From a virus, in IMG/VR virus record IMGVR_UViG_3300021379_000808, positions 1 to 50,602 of that record: 50,602 nt of DNA; one strand, written 5' to 3'. The notes under the pieces are model-generated. The model was given only the letters and a program-made list of their open reading frames with translations, was not told the origin of the DNA and searched no databases. A program made the position numbers and the translations under genes. Position 1 is the first letter of the stretch. Every line of letters starts with the position of its first letter. Shown piece after piece: positions 25,818-30,642 of this stretch.

Positions 25818-26014
25818 TACTTTTCGCTTACCGGCTGAGTGGTCATGAATCGCAGTACCACAATGCCTGATGCAATCGCGCAACCGATGAAGGCCTGCAC
25901 TGCCGGGTTAGCCGGGATAAAGCCCACGAAGCCCTGAAGCACTGACAGCACCGCAATCGCTACGCCGTACTGAACCGTCCGAGATTTTAGTGCCTGTTTA
26001 ACTGTCATCACCAT
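25817..26014 (-). CDS. Small two-helix membrane protein, holin candidate
   Basis: 65 residues. Two hydrophobic segments (VQYGVAIAVLSVLQGFVGFI, then VQAFIGCAIASGIVVLRFM) are linked by a short turn (PANPA), with a positively charged N-terminus (VKQALKSR) and polar tail. Size and topology fit class II holins. It lies two genes before the GH24 endolysin. Starts at M1 (26014) or M3 are both possible, which could provide a dual-start lysis timer. The alternative holin is the 152-residue protein at 23384-23842. Confidence 0.6.
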   Translation of the reverse strand: MVMTVKQALKSRTVQYGVAIAVLSVLQGFVGFIPANPAVQAFIGCAIASGIVVLRFMTTQPVSEK

Positions 26015-26295
26015 TTCACCTTATGAGACCAATACCGAGCGCTCAGCTTGCTAGGGTTAGAGTCCTGAGCATTGTGCCGGGCGTAGTAGCTTTTCCGACG
26101 CGCCTTATCCTTGGCCGTCTTTGGATTCTTGCCAGCGCCTTTGACCCCCTGTTGCCCAAAACGGATCGTCTTGACCTGATCGCCTTCCTTCGCGACCACG
26201 ACGTGTGACTTGGTTGGGTGATTGGGTGTGCGCTTTGGCTTGTTAACGCCAGACACGCCTGCGCGCTCAAGCAGACCTTTGATGTCTCTTGCCAT
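26008..26295 (-). CDS. First late gene: 95-residue basic protein
   Basis: ATG at 26295 (MARDIKGLLERAGVSGVNKP) lies only 12 bases after a terminator T-tract, with GCGGAA as a weak ribosome-binding site. The protein is very basic (KPKRTPNHPTK, KNPKTAKDKARRKSYYARHN) with a central beta part. Similar small basic proteins are frequent in phages, but I know no function. Position at the head of the late operon and charge suggest DNA binding, by inference. Confidence 0.6.
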   Translation of the reverse strand: MARDIKGLLERAGVSGVNKPKRTPNHPTKSHVVVAKEGDQVKTIRFGQQGVKGAGKNPKTAKDKARRKSYYARHNAQDSNPSKLSARYWSHKVKW

Positions 26296-26306
26296 TTCCG
26301 CAACCC

Positions 26307-26331
26307 AAAAAAAAGCCCCGACTCGCGGGGC
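26307..26331 (-). terminator. Terminator upstream of the late operon (tR'-like)
   Basis: The minus strand reads GCCCCG, loop CGAGT, CGGGGC, then eight T. It ends 12 bases before the first late start codon. A strong intrinsic terminator in front of an operon makes sense only if transcription is antiterminated, as by lambda-type Q; a Q-like gene lies at 30616-31008. Any minus-strand leader from the TTGACA at 26406-26401 would end here. Confidence 0.85.
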
Positions 26332-26400
26332 AAACAAACTAAGAGGAGTGTTTCAAAAAAACCTGACGGGACGCTGGACGCAATTACCGCCAGACCCGAT

Positions 26401-26417
26401 TGTCAACCTTTTAGGTT
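26401..26417 (-). promoter_or_regulatory. Candidate late promoter -35 and overlapping palindrome
   Basis: The minus strand has a perfect TTGACA at 26406-26401. It overlaps AACCTTTTAGGTT (26405-26417), an inverted repeat with 5-base arms. No good -10 follows at 16-18 bases (best candidates ATTGCG or TTGCGT), so activation by a phage factor would be needed. The distance to the terminator at 26331 would give a leader of about 40-60 bases. Confidence 0.35.
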
Positions 26418-26443
26418 CTGGAATCAACCGATTTAAGACCCAC

Positions 26444-26455
26444 ATAAATATTTAT
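26444..26455. promoter_or_regulatory. AT-rich perfect palindrome
   Basis: ATAAATATTTAT is a perfect 12-bp palindrome between the two divergent promoter-like sites. It may be an operator or a bending/melting site. No protein can be assigned. Confidence 0.35.
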
Positions 26456-26466
26456 TTCTGAAGTGC

Positions 26467-26495
26467 TTGACACAGTAGCGCTACTCGATTACGGT
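26467..26495 (+). promoter_or_regulatory. Early plus-strand promoter with palindromic operator
   Basis: TTGACA (26467-26472) and TACGGT (26490-26495) are 17 bases apart. The spacer contains the perfect palindrome AGTAGCGCTACT (26474-26485), an ideal place for a repressor dimer to block RNA polymerase. It would drive the accessory operon that begins with the type III hammerhead. The -10 is weak, so the exact start is uncertain. Confidence 0.55.
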
Positions 26496-26504
26496 TACAC
26501 CTAT

Positions 26505-26519
26505 CAACCAATTTGGTTG
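26505..26519. promoter_or_regulatory. CAACCAA/TTGGTTG inverted repeat
   Basis: Two perfect 7-base arms, CAACCAA and TTGGTTG, flank a single T just past the expected transcription start. It could be a second operator or the first hairpin of the leader RNA. Half-sites of related form (GGTTGT/ACAACC) occur at 34927-34959. Confidence 0.4.
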
Positions 26520-26653
26520 GCTGGCTACGAGGAGCCCAGACCCAAACCCTGCGGGAGACAACCCACCAAACCGGCGACCACTGAGTCAACCAGTGAGAGA
26601 CGACACCAAACGAGCACGATGAGCACCACCACCGGAGACGGCGTGGGAACATA
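26520..26653 (+). other. Untranslated leader of the accessory operon
   Basis: No supported gene lies between the promoter and the first ribozyme. An 11-codon frame at 26619-26654 (starting MSTTTGDG) lacks a good ribosome-binding site. A short hairpin CACTG/CAGTG occurs near 26578-26594. The whole control region from 26338 to 26725 therefore holds promoters, palindromes and RNA structure but no confirmed protein. Confidence 0.5.
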
Positions 26654-26705
26654 GCGTCAACACCTAATGCGAGGTGTTCTGATGATGGCCAGCAGGCCGA
26701 AACGC
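26654..26705 (+). ncRNA. Hammerhead self-cleaving ribozyme, type III
   Basis: In order: stem III 5' strand GCGU (26654-26657); cleavage nucleotide C17 (26658, triplet GUC); stem I AACACCU/AGGUGUU (26659-26665 with 26672-26678, 7 bp, loop AAUGCG); core CUGAUGA (26679-26685); an extra U (26686); stem II GGCC/GGCC (26687-26690 with 26695-26698, loop AGCA); core GAAA (26699-26702), whose last A starts stem III 3' strand ACGC (26702-26705). All core bases of the hammerhead consensus are present and every stem is perfectly paired. Opening through stem III makes it type III. Predicted cut is between 26658 and 26659, leaving a 5'-OH RNA 67 bases before the first start codon. The U after CUGAUGA is non-consensus. 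Confidence 0.85.
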
Positions 26706-26725
26706 AAAACAACGGAGTGTTACCA

Positions 26726-26911
26726 ATGCAGACCTTTGTATGCAAGGGTCGAGCGGGTAAGTGGTCCTACGGTTACCTTGCCGAGCCCGGCAAGCGAAAC
26801 GTGTGGGTGTACACCAACGGTGAGGTCACATACCGACCGCTTGGTGGAAACAACTTGATGGCCGCTTCAAGCGAAGCCACCACGTTGCACCGCAACTCGC
26901 TCGAGTCCTGA
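26726..26911 (+). CDS. 61-residue protein, first gene after the type III ribozyme
   Basis: ATG at 26726 follows GGAGTGTT at 26713-26720. The protein is small, basic/aromatic and beta-rich (MQTFVCKGRAGKWSYGYL; NVWVYTNGEVTYRPLGG) with a Ser/Thr-rich tail. No known family. It may be an early host-takeover or anti-defence protein, considering that it shares its operon with ArdC. An upstream TTG at 26717 would overlap the ribosome-binding site and is rejected. Confidence 0.7.
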   Translation: MQTFVCKGRAGKWSYGYLAEPGKRNVWVYTNGEVTYRPLGGNNLMAASSEATTLHRNSLES

Positions 26912-26920
26912 ATTAGATTC

Positions 26921-26955
26921 GGAGTCTGACCCACTTGGCAACAGAACGGGTCTCC
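26921..26955 (+). ncRNA. Structured leader between the two ribozymes
   Basis: GGAG (26921-26924) pairs with CUCC (26952-26955) and ACCC (26929-26932) with GGGU (26948-26951), leaving a UCUG bulge and a 15-base loop. CUGA, GAAC and GUC occur in the order of a type I hammerhead, but CUGAnGA and GAAA are not intact, so it is not called a ribozyme. It may be a decayed copy or another structured element. Confidence 0.4.
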
Positions 26956-26982
26956 CCTTTTAAAACAACTGGAGTGTTCAAT

Positions 26983-27429
26983 ATGACTACAAAAACATTG
27001 AAGCAAATCAACGCAGAACTCGCAGAGACCTCAGCCCAGCTCGAAGCTTTGGCGGATGTCCTGAGAGAAGCTAAGCAACACGTAGCTGACAAGACCCGGG
27101 AGGTCAGAGAGCTGGAGCGTTCAAGAACCGAGACGGCAGAGCGTGAACGGCGCAACTGGGTGAATCGCAACCGCTCGAAGGCCAAGCGATTAGCGGCCAA
27201 GTACGGTATCGAGATCGAGGACGAGTCGATCAGAGACTACGATGGATATGACCTGCGCCACTGGGTAGGTCAGCCAGACTGGCTTGAAGGTGACGACCCG
27301 CTCACAGATGGTCACTTCAGTCACTGCTGGAGCGACACTGTTTGGCTTGTCGAGTTTTACGCCAAGCATCACCCATCTCACCCAGATCACGAGAACCGTG
27401 AGCACAGGGTTCATAGCCCTCACTGCTAA
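26983..27429 (+). CDS. 148-residue coiled-coil protein
   Basis: ATG at 26983 follows GGAGTGTT. Residues about 4-60 are coiled coil (LKQINAELAETSAQLEALADVLREAK), then a basic helix (RRNWVNRNRSKAKRLAAKYG). The C-terminal half is Asp/Trp/His-rich (YDGYDLRHWVGQPDWLEGDD; HCWSDTVWLVEFYAKHHPSHPDHEN) and may bind metal. No known family. Its stop codon is one base before the type I hammerhead, so cleavage would trim its mRNA 3' end. Anti-defence or host-takeover function is inferred from context only. Confidence 0.7.
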   Translation: MTTKTLKQINAELAETSAQLEALADVLREAKQHVADKTREVRELERSRTETAERERRNWVNRNRSKAKRLAAKYGIEIEDESIRDYDGYDLRHWVGQPDWLEGDDPLTDGHFSHCWSDTVWLVEFYAKHHPSHPDHENREHRVHSPHC

Positions 27430-27430
27430 A

Positions 27431-27485
27431 CCCGTCTGACGATGGCTGGAGGGATACCAGCCGAAACGCCTCCGGGCGTCACGGG
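27431..27485 (+). ncRNA. Hammerhead self-cleaving ribozyme, type I
   Basis: In order: stem I 5' strand CCCGU (27431-27435); core CUGACGA (27436-27442); extra U (27443); stem II GGCUGG/CCAGCC (27444-27449 with 27457-27462, 7-base loop); core GAAA (27463-27466), its last A opening stem III ACGCC/GGCGU (27466-27470 with 27475-27479, loop UCCG); C17 (27480, triplet GUC); stem I 3' strand ACGGG (27481-27485). All three stems are perfect and the conserved core is complete apart from the extra U shared with the first ribozyme. Opening through stem I makes it type I. Predicted cut is between 27480 and 27481, separating the coiled-coil gene from ardC and leaving a 42-base ardC leader. Confidence 0.88.
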
Positions 27486-27522
27486 AATCCACCCGACAAC
27501 ATACAAAAATTTGGAGTGTTTT

Positions 27523-28383
27523 ATGACTAAGAAAAAAGTTGATGCCTATCAGGTAATCACGGACAAAGTAATCGCGATGCTAGAGACTCACGGGTCAGGC
27601 TGGACTAAGCCTTGGTCTGACAGCCTCGCAGGATCGCCTGTAAGCCTTTCCACCGGCAACCCCTATCGAGGTATCAACCGACTGCTACTCGGCCTTGAGG
27701 GACGTTCTGATGCGCGCTGGGGCACATACAAGGCTTGGTCAGAGAAGGGCGGTCAGGTTCGTAAGGGCGAGAAGGGTACTGCGGTTATCTTCTTTAAGCC
27801 CTTAGAGATTCGAGGTGATGACGGTGAGGTCGAGAAGAAGATCCCCTTTGCCCGTATATACAATGTATTCAATGCCGAGCAAGTTGACGGTATCGAATTG
27901 ATCCAACCTGAAGAGCTGACCCCCATAGAGTTAGATCAGCGTTGCGAGGATTTCATTGCCGAGACTGCCGCGCAAATCCGATTTGGTGGTGACTCTGCGT
28001 TCTACTCCCCGGTTGTCGATTACATCGGTATGCCGAGACCAGAGGCCTTTGAGTCTACTGCCGGTTACTACGGCGTCCTACTGCACGAGCTCACTCACTG
28101 GACTGGTCACTCTACCCGGTGCGACCGCAAGATCCTCAATAGCTTTGGTAACGAGGACTATGCGTTCGAGGAGCTGGTTGCCGAGCTAGGCGCCACCTTC
28201 CTTTGTGCCGATTTAGGTATCGAAATAGAGCCCCGCGAGGATCATGCACAGTATATCGCAAGCTGGCTCAAAGCGCTACGAAACGACAAGAAATTGATCG
28301 TTAAAGCGGCCAAGCAAGCCCAGCTCGCAAGCGAGTTCTTGCACGGCCTCCAAACAGAAAATCAACTAGCAGAGGCCGCATAA
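27523..28383 (+). CDS. ardC: ArdC-like antirestriction protein
   Basis: 286 residues, close to ArdC of plasmids (about 300). The N-terminal domain (about 3-115) has the ArdC pattern: YQVITDKVIAMLETHGSGWTKPW, NPYRGINRLLL, WGTYKAWSEKGGQVRKGEKG, and binds single-stranded DNA in known members. The C-terminal domain is a zincin-like metallopeptidase with HELTHWTGH (His188, Glu189, His192) and a downstream EELVAELGA. Such proteins protect incoming DNA from restriction. ATG at 27523 follows GGAGTGTT. The ribozyme cut lies 42 bases upstream and a hairpin encloses the stop codon. Confidence 0.88.
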   Translation: MTKKKVDAYQVITDKVIAMLETHGSGWTKPWSDSLAGSPVSLSTGNPYRGINRLLLGLEGRSDARWGTYKAWSEKGGQVRKGEKGTAVIFFKPLEIRGDDGEVEKKIPFARIYNVFNAEQVDGIELIQPEELTPIELDQRCEDFIAETAAQIRFGGDSAFYSPVVDYIGMPRPEAFESTAGYYGVLLHELTHWTGHSTRCDRKILNSFGNEDYAFEELVAELGATFLCADLGIEIEPREDHAQYIASWLKALRNDKKLIVKAAKQAQLASEFLHGLQTENQLAEAA

Positions 28384-28389
28384 GCGGCC
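28374..28389 (+). ncRNA. Hairpin around the ardC stop codon
   Basis: GGCCGCATAAGCGGCC is a perfect inverted repeat with 6-base arms and the ochre codon in the loop. The identical 16 bases occur at 28703-28718 around the next stop codon. No T-run follows, so it is not a terminator. mRNA stabilisation, processing or control of translational coupling are possible. Confidence 0.6.
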
Positions 28390-28403
28390 CGAGGGACAAG
28401 TAT

Positions 28404-28712
28404 ATGCAACCAATGCAAAAAGAAATCGTTAAAAAAATCGAAGCCTATGAAGGTATGGACCCAGCTAACGTGAGCGTAGCTGACCTGATCGCATACCAAC
28501 TGAGACTTACAACCTTGGTAAGTCGATACAATGCCAAAAACCCAGAACTCCGCCCAGTCCGAATTATGTTCTGCGGTAGTGGCGGCTTGATTGTTCATCT
28601 CGAATACCAGTACCTGAAGGTCTCACTGGAGCGGGTCAATGGGCGCCTCGACTGGCCCGATTCGCGTGATGTTTTGCAGGATTGGTACAACGACTACGAA
28701 CTGGCCGCATAA
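28404..28712 (+). CDS. 102-residue protein of unknown function
   Basis: ATG at 28404 after GAGGGA. The N-terminal half is helical (MQKEIVKKIEAYEGMDPANVSVADLIAYQLRL) and the C-terminal half is beta-rich (VRIMFCGSGGLIVHLEYQYL) with a Trp/Asp-rich end. No known family. It ends in the same Ala-Ala-stop hairpin as ardC. Location directly after ardC suggests an anti-defence or DNA-transfer accessory, by inference. Confidence 0.65.
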   Translation: MQPMQKEIVKKIEAYEGMDPANVSVADLIAYQLRLTTLVSRYNAKNPELRPVRIMFCGSGGLIVHLEYQYLKVSLERVNGRLDWPDSRDVLQDWYNDYELAA

Positions 28713-28718
28713 GCGGCC
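28703..28718 (+). ncRNA. Second hairpin around a stop codon
   Basis: Identical 16 bases to 28374-28389 (GGCCGCATAAGCGGCC), again centred on TAA. It is followed by TTTAACTGAGGAGAG, the ribosome-binding region of the next gene. Confidence 0.6.
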
Positions 28719-28737
28719 TTTAACTGAGGAGAGAAAA

Positions 28738-29268
28738 ATGTCTAAGATCATCTACAAAGAAATCCAAGTCCACTGGTGTATGGCTCGTTGCTGGGTTGTG
28801 CGAGGAGTGCCATTTGAGGGTATGCACCAAGTACTCGATACCCTGCCAACTCAAAGTCTAGCCATAGACATCGCAAAGCTTCACGCCTTTGGATCTGACC
28901 AGCTACCCCGCAAGGCATTGCAGGTCAGGGTTTTTAAGAAAAGTCACGGGCTCAAACAAATCATATCGCCCCCTGAAGATCTAAGCGAAAAAGTAAGCTC
29001 GCATGAGGAGCTTGTAATGCGCCTAGCGCGAGAATACTGCGAGCGCAGATCTTTCCCTTTCGACATACCGAGCGTTGGCACAACTATCGGAGCGATGGAG
29101 TTGGAGAAGCCGGTGAGTTGGTGGGGATCTGCTCACGATGTCTACGAGTGGGCTCTCCGCCTGCGCGACGAGATCATCGAGATCCGCAACTATATGGCCA
29201 GTCAAGGGCGCGGCCTTCACGACGAGCCTGTCGATAGACAGACAGACTATGTGGGGGGTGCGTTATGA
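28738..29268 (+). CDS. 176-residue protein of unknown function
   Basis: ATG at 28738 follows GAGGAGAG. Mixed composition: the N-terminal beta segment (IIYKEIQVHWCMARCWVVRGVPF), a central helical part, and a helical C-terminal region (AHDVYEWALRLRDEIIEIRNYMA). No domain recognised. The stop overlaps the next start (ATGA). It begins a run of nine tightly overlapped small genes (28738-30642). Confidence 0.6.
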   Translation: MSKIIYKEIQVHWCMARCWVVRGVPFEGMHQVLDTLPTQSLAIDIAKLHAFGSDQLPRKALQVRVFKKSHGLKQIISPPEDLSEKVSSHEELVMRLAREYCERRSFPFDIPSVGTTIGAMELEKPVSWWGSAHDVYEWALRLRDEIIEIRNYMASQGRGLHDEPVDRQTDYVGGAL

Positions 29269-29390
29269 GCTACCTATGGTTCGGTCTGTCTCTAACCATT
29301 CTTCTCACCGTGGGGTCAGTATTACTGGCCCTTTTGCTTGCAGAAGAGCGTTACATCGTACACCTAATGTATGGAAGGAAAAGAAAATGA
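29265..29390 (+). CDS. 41-residue single-pass membrane peptide
   Basis: ATG at 29265 overlaps the previous stop (ATGA). One transmembrane segment (LWFGLSLTILLTVGSVLLALLLA) is followed by a basic tail (RYIVHLMYGRKRK), predicting N-out/C-in. Possible roles include superinfection exclusion or membrane-targeted host control; nothing specific can be seen. Confidence 0.55.
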   Translation: MSYLWFGLSLTILLTVGSVLLALLLAEERYIVHLMYGRKRK

Positions 29391-29635
29391 ATAAAGTCGG
29401 ATATCTTCGTACTAACAAAGCCCCCATCTGGGGGCGCATATGCCGCAGTGCATACCACAACTGCCCCGATGAAGATTGGGGTGAGGTCATCGTTGCCGCG
29501 ATGAACCGGGGGATACTAGACCCCGAAGCTGTCTACTGGTGCGACATCGTTGAGTTCAATGAGGCCGCATCAGAGTACCCGGGGACAGTGAGCGAGTTTC
29601 TTGACTCACTGCCTGCTCCGGGGCGGCTGTCATGA
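29387..29635 (+). CDS. 82-residue protein of unknown function
   Basis: ATG at 29387 after GGAAGGAAAAG, overlapping the previous stop. The sequence is Trp/Cys-containing and acidic (RICRSAYHNCPDEDWGEVIVAAMNRG; AVYWCDIVEFNEAASEYPG). No known family. Overlaps the next gene by four bases (ATGA). Confidence 0.55.
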   Translation: MNKVGYLRTNKAPIWGRICRSAYHNCPDEDWGEVIVAAMNRGILDPEAVYWCDIVEFNEAASEYPGTVSEFLDSLPAPGRLS

Positions 29636-29802
29636 CCATCTCAGCCAAGGAGCGCATCGAGACACTCCTGCGAGGGGGCTACCGTCCAGACGAAGTGGCC
29701 TCAATCATCGAGGTAGAGCGAGAGCAATGGAAGCTCAACGAGTTCGATATCGAGGATATGCAGGAGATGGTTAAGCGCATCAAGGAGAAGTTAGACCTAT
29801 GA
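29632..29802 (+). CDS. 56-residue helical acidic protein
   Basis: ATG at 29632 overlaps the previous stop. Helical throughout (ISAKERIETLLRGGYRPDEVASIIEV; MQEMVKRIKEKLDL) with a possible short HTH in RGGYRPDEVASIIEVEREQW. It could be a small regulator. Overlaps the next start (ATGA). Confidence 0.5.
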   Translation: MTISAKERIETLLRGGYRPDEVASIIEVEREQWKLNEFDIEDMQEMVKRIKEKLDL

Positions 29803-29876
29803 GCTTTTATCAGCTAGCAAAAGCCATCCTTTGGGTGGCTCTCATCATAACCGCCTATTCGTTAGTGGAGGGATAA
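29799..29876 (+). CDS. 25-residue membrane peptide
   Basis: ATG at 29799 overlaps the previous stop (ATGA). Nearly all of it is one hydrophobic helix (QLAKAILWVALIITAYSLV). Coupled position within the operon favours real translation. Second single-pass peptide in this operon. Confidence 0.45.
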   Translation: MSFYQLAKAILWVALIITAYSLVEG

Positions 29877-29877
29877 A

Positions 29878-30039
29878 ATGGACGCAATCGTTTACCTAGT
29901 GCTTTACCGGGGGCAGGGCTCCGGCGATACCTACAAGCACTGCTGTTATAACTGGAGTGAAGCAGAGGAGACTTTGCAGGAGCTCCAGCAGTCAGAACCA
30001 GATCGCGAGTGGTACATCTGCGAAAAGGATGTCTCGTGA
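29878..30039 (+). CDS. 53-residue acidic protein
   Basis: ATG at 29878 after GGAGGG. Starts MDAIVYLVLYRGQGSGD and contains WSEAEETLQELQQSEPDREWY, a short beta strand then helix. No known family. Overlaps the next gene (GTGA). Confidence 0.5.
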   Translation: MDAIVYLVLYRGQGSGDTYKHCCYNWSEAEETLQELQQSEPDREWYICEKDVS

Positions 30040-30215
30040 AACTGTCACCAAGCCAAGTCAAAGAGGCATCCGAACTAGAGTCCAAGGGCGTACAGCTCTG
30101 GGCTCTGGCTCAGATGTTCAGCGTTCACTACGACACGATGCGGAGATACCTTCGCAACTACCGAACTTATGGGGATTCAATGTTCACCCCGTACCCAAAA
30201 GAAATCGAGGAGTAA
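30036..30215 (+). CDS. 59-residue HTH protein
   Basis: GTG at 30036 overlaps the previous stop (GTGA). The sequence VKEASELESKGVQLWALAQMF followed by VHYDTMRRYLRNYR is a resolvase/MerR-size helix-turn-helix similar to transposase-type or Hin-like DNA-binding modules. No other domain. Likely a small transcription regulator or DNA-binding cofactor of the operon. Confidence 0.6.
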   Translation: MKLSPSQVKEASELESKGVQLWALAQMFSVHYDTMRRYLRNYRTYGDSMFTPYPKEIEE

Positions 30216-30218
30216 GTC

Positions 30219-30377
30219 ATGCAATCAGTTCAACAACTGCTTAACCGAATGGAAGCGGAGATGGCCGCACTAGATCTTGAGTATCAAGTTTACAAAGCGT
30301 CTTGCGCTTTTCACGAGGAGCCTATGGGATACATTGAGTGGAAGGCCGCAAAGTCAAAGGAGGAGGCCGATGAGTAA
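30219..30377 (+). CDS. 52-residue helical protein
   Basis: ATG at 30219 after GAGGAGTAAG. Helical and acidic (QQLLNRMEAEMAALDLEYQVYK; YIEWKAAKSKEEADE). Its 3' end overlaps the zinc-finger gene by eight bases. No known family. Confidence 0.5.
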   Translation: MQSVQQLLNRMEAEMAALDLEYQVYKASCAFHEEPMGYIEWKAAKSKEEADE

Positions 30378-30642
30378 GTCAGAAGCCGCGAGAGCCTTGG
30401 CCGGTATGAGAAAGGTCCGAGAGCTTCACTGCATTGGTTGCGGGGAATCTTTCCACGCCGTCGATACCCGGGCGAAGTATTGCTCGAATCGTTGCCGCCA
30501 GAAGATGAAATACCAGCGTAAAGTTGCCGAGTATTTTGACAAGGAGTGCGCCGTTTGCGAGACCGTTATGTTCCTCAACGATAAGCGAGTGAAGTATTGC
30601 TCGCCTCGATGCCGCTCAATAGCCGCTGTCCTTCGGAAGTGA
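30370..30642 (+). CDS. Tandem zinc-knuckle protein
   Basis: 90 residues from ATG 30370 after AGGAGG. Two near-identical Cys4 units occur: Cys21/24/38/42 and Cys60/63/77/81, each with the form CxxC-x13-CxxxC and the string KYCSxRCR. Basic between the units (QKMKYQRK). This is an internally duplicated treble-clef/HNH-like zinc finger without catalytic His, so nucleic-acid binding is likely. It is the last gene of the accessory operon and its 3' end overlaps the opposite-strand Q-like gene by 27 bases. Confidence 0.7.
   Translation: MSKSEAARALAGMRKVRELHCIGCGESFHAVDTRAKYCSNRCRQKMKYQRKVAEYFDKECAVCETVMFLNDKRVKYCSPRCRSIAAVLRK

Noticed and set aside
26463-26654. 63-codon plus-strand frame over the leader
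   Set aside because: Starts at the promoter -35, has no ribosome-binding site and overlaps palindromes and the first base of the ribozyme.
26921-26955. Third hammerhead ribozyme
   Set aside because: CUGAnGA and GAAA boxes are not intact and stems cannot all form; kept only as a structured leader.
28720-28740. CTGAGGAGAGAAAAATG as a hammerhead-like core
   Set aside because: It is a ribosome-binding site; no stem II, stem III or NUH triplet can be built.
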